Source: an uncultured Porphyromonadaceae bacterium
Lineage (GTDB): Bacteria; Bacteroidota; Bacteroidia; Bacteroidales; Paludibacteraceae
Direction of reading: 5' to 3'
NCBI GenBank assembly: GCA_937898265.1
Contig: CALEJM010000025.1
Location: 1 to 9,077, forward strand
DNA: 9,077 nt
Part shown: positions 1 through 6,639 of the stretch, piece by piece
Numbering within the stretch: position 1 is the stretch's first letter
How the letters are laid out: each line of letters begins with the position of its first letter
The notes under the pieces: generated by a model
Seen by the model: the letters and a program-made list of their open reading frames with translations, nothing else
Database searches by the model: none
What the model was told of the DNA's origin: nothing
Program-made: the position numbers and the translations under genes

Positions 1-2
1 AC

Positions 3-197
3 AAAGAAGTCAACGACAGCCTGAATGAACAGACCGTACTGCATGGGAACTTCCTGACCGTTGATGCCCGCGAGAAGATTATCAACGAACGCAAGCAGCG
101 CTTCTTCGAACAGCAGTTGCCACGCTTGGCAGCTGAGATGCGACTGCTTGACCTCCCACTGGAGCAGATTGAAAAAGCACTGAAAGAACTGCTCTAA
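3..197 (+). CDS. GntR-family (YtrA-like) transcriptional regulator, C-terminal part only
   Basis: This is the last 64 codons of an open frame that enters from the left edge and stops with TAA at 195-197. The translated tail contains FLTVDAREKI, then a basic stretch (NERKQRFFEQQLP), then LDLPLEQIEKALKEL. This resembles, from memory, the C-terminal tail of short Bacteroidales GntR regulators of the YtrA subgroup: a Gly-x-Phe wing segment, an 'R-K-x-x-F' helix, then a leucine-rich dimerising helix ending in an acidic Glu-x-Ile-Glu-Lys-like motif. Such proteins are small DNA-binding repressors, usually next to ABC transporter genes. The winged-helix DNA-binding domain itself lies outside the window, so the assignment rests on the tail alone. 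It is convergent with the lipoprotein gene on the other strand, with a shared terminator between them. No operon partner is visible here. Confidence 0.62.
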   Translation, partial: KEVNDSLNEQTVLHGNFLTVDAREKIINERKQRFFEQQLPRLAAEMRLLDLPLEQIEKALKELL

Positions 198-219
198 AAA
201 GTACCCCCACTAAAACAAG

Positions 220-249
220 AAAGGCGTACCGAGTTGTCGGTACGCCTTT
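220..249. terminator. Bidirectional hairpin terminator between convergent genes
   Basis: A perfect 12-bp inverted repeat, AAAGGCGTACCG (220-231) and CGGTACGCCTTT (238-249), encloses a six-base loop. It starts 22 bases after the regulator's stop codon and lies 19 bases beyond the stop of the lipoprotein gene on the other strand. Plus-strand transcripts end the stem in UUU and continue into CGUUUAUU. Minus-strand transcripts continue into CUUGUUUU. The position between two converging genes and the A/T edges of the stem suit an intrinsic terminator working both ways. Confidence 0.85.
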
Positions 250-268
250 CGTTTATTCTGTCAACCGC

Positions 269-2221
269 TTATTGAAGAGGTTGGAAGGAGTCTGGAACAT
301 ACTCAAACTCACCTTGACCAACAACTTTGAAGATCATTTGGTGGGTGCAAGCTGTTACGTTAGCACCACGATAGATTGGCACTTTCACGGTGAAGGTAAC
401 GTCTACGCCGTCAACAGGAGCAGCATCAGCATGCAAAGCCTCAAGAGCGTGACCCATCACCTCGATGAGACGTTGCTCCATGAGAGCTGTTACTTCGTCG
501 TCGCTCATGCCCTCGTAGGCAGAAGCAATCTGCTCACGAGCCTTAGCAGGACGGATATCGACGTTGTTGTAGTATGCAGAGCAACCTGAGTAGTAGTCGT
601 TGTTACCATAAGAAGTAACATAGCCTTCACCTTTGTTGGTGCAACCGGCTGGCACGTCAACATTCTCCCAAACCCAGTCGACAGCAGCTTGATAGTAGGC
701 CATGATGGTCTCGTCGTTGCGGATTGGGCTGAGAGCGATGACAACAGATGGGTCGTAAACCCAAACACCGTTGTTCTTCACAAACTGATCGGTCACAACT
801 TCCATAGCTGTGTTCTTAACCCAAGAACCAGAGGTGTAGACATACTCGCTTGCAGCCAAAGAGGTCTCGTTGTTAGCATAGTATTTGTAAGCTACGATAA
901 CAGTGGTGCCTTCGGTGGCATAAGGATATTTGCCCGAGAGGAAGATTGGGAGATAGTGGTCAGCAGACATTGACGCAGAGAAGTTGTCGTAGTTGCTGCC
1001 CATGGTTGCGAAGTCAGATTTCTGAAGGGTCAACACGGTCTTAGCTGTGTAAGGAGCCCAAGTGCTTCCGTTGAATGCATAGAGAGCATTGACTGGAGTG
1101 GTGGCTGTAACAGCAGCGTTGACATTTTTGATTTGTACGTTGTCGAATTGAACGGTAGTGGTTTCGCCATCAGCATCGCCATGATAACGGAAAGCAACGT
1201 GGATGGTTGAGCCTGCGTAGCTTGACAAATCGTATGAGCCAGCAGCAGCGAGGTTGTTGCTACCGTTTTCTGCTGGGATAGCGAAAGTAAAGTGTGAGGT
1301 AATGTCGGTCCAAGTAGCTGTCTTCACGTTATTTGCAAGAGTTGCAGAGTCGGTAGCCTCTTGGAAGTTGGTTGAAACCAATACGGTGAGGTGACCGCCA
1401 GCAGCACGGTAATAACGATAAGCCATATCGAAGGAGAGAGCCATACCGCTTTGGATGCGAACAGCAGGAGTAATCATATAGCAGTCCAACTCGCCACCTG
1501 GGTGGTTGTAGGCTGAGTTCTGGAGGTAGCCATTATTACTATAGGTACGACCTTGCCAGAAATAAGTGCCTTCGGTGCAAACGTTGAACCAACCGTCAAC
1601 CTGAGCGTTGTTGACGGTAGAGGTAAATTGGTCGAACTGTTCGTCAAGACCGCCAGCGTCTTCGCTATCCTCTGCCATAGCATAGGAAACCATTACAACA
1701 TCGCCGTTGGCTGCATCATCAAACTGGGTTGCAAGAATAGCTGGGATGTTGGCCTCAGGTGTGGTAGTAGTGGTGAAGTATTTCTTGCCGGACTCACCCC
1801 ATGCAGTCTCGTAGTCGGCAGCTGCAACTGTGTACACTTTGCCAGCATTCAAAGCCTGGAGATAAGCAGGGAGAGATTGCTGCATATTGTAGGTCAACTT
1901 AACGGCAGAACCGTCGTCGGCAGTTGGCCATTTAGCAGCGAGGAAAGCAGGCGCATAGATAGAAGCAGGTGCATCTACCGAGAATGCGTTCTGAGTCTTT
2001 ACTGCAGCGAGAGCACCAGAGGCCTCGTTGGCAGTAGCAAGTTTCTTGTTGGTATTGTTCGATGAAACGGCTGCATAGTCCTCGGCAGTCATCGTGTAGT
2101 TGATGGTCTTCAAGTCTGTGATACCGCCACCGTTCAAACCAGGGAAATTATTTGCGTTATAATCGCAGGAAGCCAACATCAACGATGCTGCAGCCACGAT
2201 TGAGAGCAATGACTTTTTCAT
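269..2221 (-). CDS. Surface-type lipoprotein with choice-of-anchor-J-like domain and three internal repeats, partner of a TonB-dependent receptor
   Basis: This is a 650-residue exported lipoprotein. The N-terminus MKKSLLSIVAAASLMLASC has a basic start, a hydrophobic core and a lipobox (LASC), so Cys19 should be acylated; Asp20 and Asn-rich residues follow. Residues about 200-366 look like a jelly-roll domain of the choice-of-anchor-J type: WFNVCTEGTYFWQGRTY at the start, a conserved 'YMITPAV' strand, 'LSFDMAYRY', and a closing 'VQFDNVQIK'. The C-terminal third carries short aromatic-Gly-x-Trp hairpins ('FNGSTW', 'TSGSW', 'NNGVW'), then a helical part and a final beta segment. A 23-residue motif occurs three times without gaps, at about 89-111, 158-180 and 423-445. 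The gene starts 20 bases after the TonB-dependent receptor stop, so they should share an mRNA. By position it takes the place SusD holds in sus-type pairs, but it shows no SusD-like sequence. A role in ligand capture at the cell surface is inferred; the ligand is unknown. Confidence 0.75.
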   Translation of the reverse strand: MKKSLLSIVAAASLMLASCDYNANNFPGLNGGGITDLKTINYTMTAEDYAAVSSNNTNKKLATANEASGALAAVKTQNAFSVDAPASIYAPAFLAAKWPTADDGSAVKLTYNMQQSLPAYLQALNAGKVYTVAAADYETAWGESGKKYFTTTTTPEANIPAILATQFDDAANGDVVMVSYAMAEDSEDAGGLDEQFDQFTSTVNNAQVDGWFNVCTEGTYFWQGRTYSNNGYLQNSAYNHPGGELDCYMITPAVRIQSGMALSFDMAYRYYRAAGGHLTVLVSTNFQEATDSATLANNVKTATWTDITSHFTFAIPAENGSNNLAAAGSYDLSSYAGSTIHVAFRYHGDADGETTTVQFDNVQIKNVNAAVTATTPVNALYAFNGSTWAPYTAKTVLTLQKSDFATMGSNYDNFSASMSADHYLPIFLSGKYPYATEGTTVIVAYKYYANNETSLAASEYVYTSGSWVKNTAMEVVTDQFVKNNGVWVYDPSVVIALSPIRNDETIMAYYQAAVDWVWENVDVPAGCTNKGEGYVTSYGNNDYYSGCSAYYNNVDIRPAKAREQIASAYEGMSDDEVTALMEQRLIEVMGHALEALHADAAPVDGVDVTFTVKVPIYRGANVTACTHQMIFKVVGQGEFEYVPDSFQPLQ

Positions 2222-2241
2222 ATTTTTCTGAGTTTAACGAA

Positions 2242-4953
2242 TTAGAAGTTAACTTTCAAACGGGCTGTCCATGTGCGGCCGTAACCGTAGAATACGCGGT
2301 AAGCGGTCTGCCAGTCGTTGCCACCACCGTTGTAGGCGTCGGCGATATAGAGTTGGTTGAGCACGTTGTTAACGTTACCAGAGATAACGGCTGAGCATTT
2401 GCCAAGGTCGAAACGATAGCTTGCTTGGAGGTCGAGAACGCCGGCGCCAGGAATCTTCCAAGACTCAGGATAGTCTTTCACGCCACCCATTACGAGGTCG
2501 GAAGAAGAGAATGACCAGTCGGCATAGTTACGACAGAAATAGTTGAAGTCGGCACCGAGACGGAGACCTTTGATAGGTTTGAATGCCACGCCGAGTGCGA
2601 AAGTTGTCTGAGCTGAGCCACCTACGTGAACACCTTTAAGGTTCAAAGTCATAGAAGCGTGGTCTTCAGCTTGAATGCCTGAAGCAATGGTACCTTTGTT
2701 GTCTGCCAATGGCTGACCGGCAGAGTTGTAGAAGTAACCGGTTGCATTGCTGTTCCAACGCCAGTCGCCGATAGAGAGCATACCGCTCAACTCCATCCAT
2801 TTGGTTGGGTTAGATTTGATGTCCAACTCAACGCCCATGTGGCGAGCGTCAACGCCCTGCATGTTGAGCACGTAGCGGTCGTCAACGATATTGCCTTCAG
2901 CATCTGTGTATGAGAAGTCGGAAGAGCGGGTCATGGTTTTGTCCATCCACTTGGTGTAGTAGAGGTTCAAGTCGGCTCTGATGTAACGAGTGTGCCAACC
3001 GTAGCCAGCCTCAACAGAGAAGATCTTCTCATTGACAGCGTCTTGGTTGATTTCGTTGCTGACAGTTGACTGAAGGAATGCACCGCCTGAGAAGAATGGT
3101 GCACGACTGATGTAGCCTACGTTGGCAAACACGTTGTGGTGTGTTGCGAAGTTATAGTTCAAACCGCCTTTTACGGTGAAGCCCCAGAAGTTCACGGTTT
3201 TTGAACGGGCATGTTCTTCGTCGTAATAGAAGCGGTCGTAACGCCAATAAGCAGTATTAGAAACAGATGCAGAAACGAAGGCGTTTACTCGGTTGAGGTT
3301 AGCCTCAACTTGACCAAACACACCTTCTTGCATTACGTGACCATCGTAGTCGCGGTAAACAACGTCGCCCACTTGAAGTTTCTTCTGTGCGAAGGTAGGA
3401 TCAGCGGCTGCTGCGTTGTTAGATGCTTTTACGTTAGCACGATAGCGGTCGATATAATAGTCGCCGTTGTAGAGGTCAATGATTTCGTTGGTGTGAATAC
3501 CTTTATAATAACGTACGTCAACGCCAGCGTAGAAGTCGATAATGTTTTTGAACTTACGGGTGTAGGTTGAGAGCAAGCCGTACCAGTTGTGGAAGTTCTT
3601 AGATTTTGACATCACCATCAAAGAGCCGCTTTCGCTTTGTTCGTTCAACTCTTGGATTTCGTCGTAGGCAAATGTGCCGTCTTCTTTACGGAATGTGGTG
3701 TTCAACACGCCGTTTGAAGAGCCGTACCAACTGTTGGCATAAGTACTTGTTGTGCCTTGACCGCTGTAACCAAAGCCACGACCGATAGATGTGTAGAGTG
3801 AGGTACTCCATGAAGAAACATCGTCGATATCCCAGTTGTAGTTCAATGAGATTTGTGGTTTGTGGTATGAGTTGTAGGCTGAGGTTCTGCGTTGACCGTT
3901 TTTGTCGAACCCATAGGTAGCGTTGTAGAGATAGCAGCTCTTGTCGCCCATATAGTTTTGAACCTGTTGCCAGCCCTCGATGGTCAAGCCGTCGTAGCTG
4001 CTACGTTGGTTGTGCCACTGAGGAGCGCCGAAAGCGGTGAGAGAGAGGGAGTGACGCTCGCCGAACATCTTGGAGATGTTTACGAAATAGTTCCAACCTT
4101 CAAACTCTGTGCCTTGGATATAACCTTTACCCCAGGTGCGAGAACCGAGAACGGTGAATGCCCAACCATGTTTGGTCAAGCCAGATGATACGTTGAAAGT
4201 GAGTTTATTGTAGCCGTCGTTGCCAATGCCGTAGGAGATTGAACCGCCACGTTTGGCATCTGTGCTCTTGGTGATGATGTTGATGCTACCGCCAACACTT
4301 GGAGATGATACTTTTGAAGCACCCAAACCACGTTGAGTCTGCATCACACGGGTTACGTCGGAGAGGCCTGCCCAGTTTGACCAATAAACGCCGCCCCATT
4401 CCATGTCGTTGACAGGTACGCCGTTGATCATCACAGCCACGTTGGCAGACTGGAAGCCACGCATGTTAATCTTTGAATCGCCATAGCCACCACCATCACG
4501 TGTTACATAAACACCTGGTGTTGATTTGAACAATTCAGGGAACTCCATGTTACCCAGTTTTTCTTCAATCGTTGCCGGCTCAATAGATGAGACAGCGATT
4601 GGTGTTTTGCGTTGGATAGCAACGGAAGATGTGATGACAACGTCTTTCAACGCTGTAACAACAGGTTCCATAGCAACACGCTCTGCCTTGGCAGCCTTCA
4701 TTTCAACAGTTTCATAACCGACATAAGAGAGAACGAGCACGTCGTGACCCTCTGGCAGTTTGATGTTGAATCGGCCATCCAAGTCTGTTACGTCACCGGT
4801 TGTAGTGCCTTTGACAAGAATGGAAACACCGATGAGCGGTTCTTGTGTCGAAGCGTCAACAACGACACCTCTCGCTACACTTTGAGCCACTGACTGACCT
4901 ACAGAGATCATGCAGCAGAACAATGTGAGCATTAAAAAACACACTTTTTTCAT
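2242..4953 (-). CDS. TonB-dependent outer-membrane receptor with N-terminal carboxypeptidase-regulatory-like domain
   Basis: This is a 903-residue outer-membrane active transporter powered by TonB. The signal peptide spans about residues 1-24 (MKKVCFLML..., cleavage near SVAQ/SVA). Residues about 27-96 form a carboxypeptidase-D-regulatory-like beta domain ('RGVVVDASTQEPLIGVSI', 'TDLDGRFNIKLP', 'LSYVGYE'). A TonB-box-like 'DVVITSS' is at 104-110. The plug spans about 112-226 ('KINMRGFQSANVAVMINGVP', 'SVGGSINIITK'). The rest is a beta-barrel ending in an aromatic C-terminus (LKVNF), the usual outer-membrane assembly signal. I chose the ATG at 4953, not the in-frame ATG 48 bases upstream, because it starts directly with a proper signal peptide. 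At about 900 residues it is shorter than typical SusC transporters, and its downstream partner is not SusD-like, so the substrate need not be a glycan. It is the first gene of a two-gene operon and is transcribed from the promoter at 5078-5109. Confidence 0.93.
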   Translation of the reverse strand: MKKVCFLMLTLFCCMISVGQSVAQSVARGVVVDASTQEPLIGVSILVKGTTTGDVTDLDGRFNIKLPEGHDVLVLSYVGYETVEMKAAKAERVAMEPVVTALKDVVITSSVAIQRKTPIAVSSIEPATIEEKLGNMEFPELFKSTPGVYVTRDGGGYGDSKINMRGFQSANVAVMINGVPVNDMEWGGVYWSNWAGLSDVTRVMQTQRGLGASKVSSPSVGGSINIITKSTDAKRGGSISYGIGNDGYNKLTFNVSSGLTKHGWAFTVLGSRTWGKGYIQGTEFEGWNYFVNISKMFGERHSLSLTAFGAPQWHNQRSSYDGLTIEGWQQVQNYMGDKSCYLYNATYGFDKNGQRRTSAYNSYHKPQISLNYNWDIDDVSSWSTSLYTSIGRGFGYSGQGTTSTYANSWYGSSNGVLNTTFRKEDGTFAYDEIQELNEQSESGSLMVMSKSKNFHNWYGLLSTYTRKFKNIIDFYAGVDVRYYKGIHTNEIIDLYNGDYYIDRYRANVKASNNAAAADPTFAQKKLQVGDVVYRDYDGHVMQEGVFGQVEANLNRVNAFVSASVSNTAYWRYDRFYYDEEHARSKTVNFWGFTVKGGLNYNFATHHNVFANVGYISRAPFFSGGAFLQSTVSNEINQDAVNEKIFSVEAGYGWHTRYIRADLNLYYTKWMDKTMTRSSDFSYTDAEGNIVDDRYVLNMQGVDARHMGVELDIKSNPTKWMELSGMLSIGDWRWNSNATGYFYNSAGQPLADNKGTIASGIQAEDHASMTLNLKGVHVGGSAQTTFALGVAFKPIKGLRLGADFNYFCRNYADWSFSSSDLVMGGVKDYPESWKIPGAGVLDLQASYRFDLGKCSAVISGNVNNVLNQLYIADAYNGGGNDWQTAYRVFYGYGRTWTARLKVNF

Positions 4954-5077
4954 AGTTATTTGATTTGTATTTTGTTTTCTACAGTGTTGGGTGCGATACA
5001 ACGAAGACTGATTTTCAGAGGCTTACAACCAATTACCACATAAACCACTGATATACAATCTCTGCAATATCACTCTG

Positions 5078-5109
5078 CAAAGATAATTCTTTTCTTTCAA
5101 AATTACAAA
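5078..5109 (-). promoter_or_regulatory. Bacteroidetes-type promoter for the TonB-dependent receptor operon
   Basis: Read on the minus strand, TTTG (5109-5106) is followed after exactly 20 bases by TATCTTTG (5085-5078). This matches the Bacteroides housekeeping consensus TTTG-N19-21-TAnnTTTG. Transcription would start near 5070, giving a leader of roughly 120 bases before the ATG at 4953. I found no riboswitch signature or strong hairpin in that leader. Confidence 0.78.
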
Positions 5110-5115
5110 TAATAT

Positions 5116-5147
5116 CTTGCTTGTTCAATAAGTTTTCTATACCTTTG
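5116..5147 (+). promoter_or_regulatory. Bacteroidetes-type promoter for the bactofilin gene
   Basis: CTTG (5116-5119, one mismatch to TTTG) is followed after 20 bases by TACCTTTG (5140-5147), which fits TAnnTTTG fully. The expected start is around 5154, leaving a leader of about 30 bases that is very A-rich and has no Shine-Dalgarno sequence, as is common in this phylum. Its upstream element lies only six bases from that of the opposing promoter, so one bound regulator or polymerase could affect both directions. Confidence 0.72.
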
Positions 5148-5183
5148 CACCGAGAAAAAAAATTTACTTAAACCATACCGACT

Positions 5184-5561
5184 ATGGCAAAAGACATGAT
5201 ACCAAACACAGGTGGCAGCTATATCCAAAATATGATTGCCGCCGGCACTAAAATTGCGGGCACTATCACTACCGATAGCGATTTCCGTCTCGACGGCGAA
5301 GTGCGAGGCGATATCACCAGCCAAAACAAAATCATCATCGGCCCTTCTGGCGTTGTAAGAGGCAACCTCTTCTGCGGTAGCGCCGAAATCATGGGTACCG
5401 TTGAAGGCAACATCACTACCAGCGGTCTGCTCACCCTCAAATCAACAGCCAAGGTAAAAGGTGACCTCAACATCAAGACGCTCTGCATTGAGCCTGACGC
5501 TCAATTCGAAGGCAGCTGTTCTATGAACAGAGGCGGCGCCGCCCCACAGCCTAAGGCTTAA
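5184..5561 (+). CDS. Bactofilin (polymer-forming cytoskeletal protein)
   Basis: This 125-residue cytoplasmic protein is of the bactofilin family. Bactofilins self-assemble without nucleotide into filaments built from a right-handed beta-helix, and act as scaffolds for cell-shape or envelope enzymes. The core (about 20-113) shows the regular rungs expected: 'GTKIAGTITT', 'GEVRGDITSQNKIIIGPSG', 'VVRGNLFCGSAEIMG', 'TVEGNITTSGLLTLKSTA', 'KVKGDLNIKTLCIEPDA', 'QFEGSC'. Each turn is 15-18 residues with a repeating hydrophobic-x-Gly step. It is flanked by a short N-terminal tail (MAKDMIPNTGGSYIQN), which in this family can contact the membrane, and a short Ala/Pro tail (GGAAPQPKA). Length is normal for small bactofilins. 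It is monocistronic: its own promoter lies upstream and a strong hairpin directly follows. No peptidoglycan hydrolase gene of the kind often found beside bactofilins is adjacent. Confidence 0.95.
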   Translation: MAKDMIPNTGGSYIQNMIAAGTKIAGTITTDSDFRLDGEVRGDITSQNKIIIGPSGVVRGNLFCGSAEIMGTVEGNITTSGLLTLKSTAKVKGDLNIKTLCIEPDAQFEGSCSMNRGGAAPQPKA

Positions 5562-5579
5562 CTTGCTGCTTTTGCAGAA

Positions 5580-5627
5580 AAAACACAGCACCCCGAAAAT
5601 CCGAAGATTTCCGGGGTGCTGTGTTTT
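5580..5627. terminator. Long hairpin terminator after the bactofilin gene
   Basis: A 22-bp stem (5580-5601 with 5606-5627) has a single A-C mismatch (5596/5611) and a CGAA tetraloop. It begins 18 bases after the bactofilin stop. The stem is A-rich at the 5' foot and U-rich at the 3' foot, typical of an intrinsic terminator. A second small hairpin (TTTTCGGA 5624-5631 / TCCGAAAA 5635-5642) shares the last U residues, so the two cannot be fully formed at once. On the minus strand the same structure would stop transcripts from the ung direction or from the small ORF at 5680-5742. Confidence 0.88.
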
Positions 5628-5679
5628 CGGACGTTCCGAAAACCATGGTGTTTGTGTCTGACTTTGGAGTGGCTTCAGA

Positions 5680-5742
5680 TTAAAGTTGTGAAGCGATGAG
5701 GATGAGACCCAAAGATACCAAAGCGATTGTCATTACTGTCAT
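5680..5742 (-). CDS. Possible 20-residue single-span membrane peptide
   Basis: An ATG at 5742 opens MTVMTIALVSLGLILIASQL and then TAA. Apart from a few polar residues it is a single hydrophobic stretch (IALVSLGLILIA) long enough to enter a membrane. The bases before the ATG (TCTAAAAAATATACGCT) are A/T-rich, like the translation leaders of neighbouring genes. It lies downstream of ung on the same strand and 38 bases before the long hairpin, which could end its transcript. I do not recognise the peptide. A hydrophobic 20-codon frame can arise by chance, and no promoter is visible, so it could be non-coding. Confidence 0.3.
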   Translation of the reverse strand: MTVMTIALVSLGLILIASQL

Positions 5743-5823
5743 AGCGTATATTTTTTAGAAGTTAATTATCTGTGTTAGCTTGTTTCTTTTCAAGCTTCAC
5801 TTATTAGACGCCTACGCTATGAC
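5738..5823. repeat. 11-bp inverted repeat flanking the leader of the small ORF
   Basis: GTCATAGCGTA (5738-5748) and TACGCTATGAC (5813-5823) are exact reverse complements, separated by 64 bases. In a minus-strand transcript the first arm met is GUCAUAGCGUA and the second is UACGCUAUGAC. The second arm contains the AUG of the 20-codon ORF (5742-5740), so pairing would hide that start codon. A six-bp hairpin sits between the arms. Confidence 0.6.
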
Positions 5824-5843
5824 GTTTACTACATATTTTCAGA

Positions 5844-5863
5844 AAGATTTTTCAAAAAATCTT
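5844..5863 (-). terminator. Weak A/T-rich hairpin downstream of ung
   Basis: AAGATTTTT (5844-5852) pairs with AAAAATCTT (5855-5863) across a two-base gap, giving about nine mostly A-T pairs. It lies about 50 bases beyond the ung stop on the minus strand and lacks a strong U-tract after it. It may slow or end ung transcripts, but it is weak and read-through is likely. Confidence 0.3.
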
Positions 5864-5912
5864 CAGATGCAATCTACCCTACTCTTTTTCGGTGTTTTAC
5901 AAAACAAAAAAA

Positions 5913-6575
5913 TCAGCGCCAATCAATAGGTTGCTTACCATGTTGAACAAGATAAGCGTTGGCCTGAGAAAAATGACGACAGCCAAAAAAGGCTCCGCGT
6001 GCTAAAGGTGAGGGGTGGGCAGCTTGAAGTACGAGATGTTTGGACGAATCTATGAGCGACGCTTTGTTGCGGGCAAAGTTGCCCCACAGCATAAAGACGA
6101 CGTGTTCGCACTCTCGCGAAATGGTCTCGATAACGCTGTCAGTAAATTGTTCCCAACCTTTATTTTGGTGAGAGCCTGGCGTATTAGCCTGAACGGTCAG
6201 TGTGGCGTTTAGGAGAAAGACACCTTGCGAAGCCCAACGCTCAAGATTGCCGCTTGGATAAGGAACGACGCCGAGGTCGGTGGCAATCTCTTTGAAGATA
6301 TTTTGCAATGAAGGTGGTTTTCGGACGCCATCATTAACAGAGAAAGAGAAGCCATTGGCTTGTCCGACACCGTGATAAGGATCTTGTCCGACGATAACAA
6401 CGCTGAGTTTGTCCATCGGACAGAAGTCGAACGCGGCAAAAATACGGTTGCCTGGCGGGTAGACCGTTGTGGAGGCGTAGGCCTGACGCACGAAGTCGGT
6501 CAACTGCACGAAATATGGGGCGTCAAACTGCGGTTGCAACGCTTTTTTCCAACTCTCCTCTATCTTGACATTCAT
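5913..6575 (-). CDS. ung: Uracil-DNA glycosylase, family 1
   Basis: This 220-residue enzyme removes uracil from DNA after cytosine deamination or dUMP misincorporation, the first step of base excision repair in the cytoplasm. All family-1 motifs are present in order: the water-activating loop GQDPYHG (63-69, catalytic Asp65), uracil-binding 'ANGFSFSV' (Phe78), the Pro-rich loop 'VYPPGNRIF' (39-47), 'LLNATLTV' with the uracil-reading Asn123, and 'HPSPLARGAFFGCRHFSQAN' with catalytic His187 and the DNA-intercalating Leu191. Length is full for the family. The ATG at 6575 opens an A-rich leader without a Shine-Dalgarno sequence. A hairpin terminator of the upstream DUF6263-like operon ends only about 25 bases before this start, and no TAnnTTTG element is visible in between. 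Expression may therefore rely on read-through or on a non-canonical promoter. Confidence 0.98.
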   Translation of the reverse strand: MNVKIEESWKKALQPQFDAPYFVQLTDFVRQAYASTTVYPPGNRIFAAFDFCPMDKLSVVIVGQDPYHGVGQANGFSFSVNDGVRKPPSLQNIFKEIATDLGVVPYPSGNLERWASQGVFLLNATLTVQANTPGSHQNKGWEQFTDSVIETISRECEHVVFMLWGNFARNKASLIDSSKHLVLQAAHPSPLARGAFFGCRHFSQANAYLVQHGKQPIDWR

Positions 6576-6595
6576 TGTATTTCTGATTTTTATAT

Positions 6596-6632
6596 AAAAA
6601 ATGCCGAGTTTCTAACGACGAAACCCGGCATT
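6596..6632 (-). terminator. Terminator of the DUF6263-like operon, just upstream of ung
   Basis: A 13-bp stem, 6600-6612 with 6620-6632, has one A-C mismatch (6607/6625) and a seven-base loop. On the minus strand it is followed at once by UUUUUAUAUA (6600-6591), a clear U-tract. It starts 8 bases after the stop of the gene at 6640-7620 and should end that operon, or act as an attenuator in front of ung. Confidence 0.85.
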
Positions 6633-6639
6633 GCTCTAT

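Larger units (their letters stand above)
5562..5912. other. 351-base spacer between bactofilin and ung genes
   Basis: The two genes point toward each other and this spacer holds no gene of ordinary size. From left to right it contains the bactofilin terminator with its small overlapping hairpin, a possible 20-codon minus-strand ORF, an 11-bp inverted repeat with arms at 5738-5748 and 5813-5823, a six-bp hairpin (AGCTTG 5777-5782 / CAAGCT 5791-5796) between those arms, and an A/T-rich hairpin at 5844-5863 downstream of ung. I found no clear TAnnTTTG promoter on either strand here. Confidence 0.7.

Noticed and set aside
1553..2065. A 170-codon plus-strand open frame inside the lipoprotein gene.
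   Set aside because: It lies antisense to a well-supported lipoprotein, lacks a promoter and leader of its own, and its product resembles no family. Long antisense frames are expected opposite Ala/Thr-rich coding sequence.
269..4953. A classic SusC/SusD polysaccharide utilisation pair.
   Set aside because: The lipoprotein shows no SusD-like helical sequence, the receptor is only about 900 residues, and no glycoside hydrolase or sugar sensor gene is present in the window.
4954..5001. An upstream in-frame ATG that would add 16 residues to the receptor.
   Set aside because: The extension is polar and would bury the signal peptide inside the protein. The ATG at 4953 begins directly with MKK and a hydrophobic core.
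4954..5071. A riboswitch in the roughly 120-base leader of the TonB-dependent receptor, for example cobalamin.
   Set aside because: I looked for cobalamin-box and TPP-like core motifs and for strong stems and found only a trivial CTGA/TCAG hairpin.
5819..5929. A 36-codon plus-strand ORF starting within the right arm of the inverted repeat.
   Set aside because: It runs into the 3' end of ung in antisense, has low-complexity Lys/Phe/Asn-rich content from A/T-rich spacer, and no promoter. Its start shares TACGCTATGAC with the minus-strand ORF only because of the inverted repeat.
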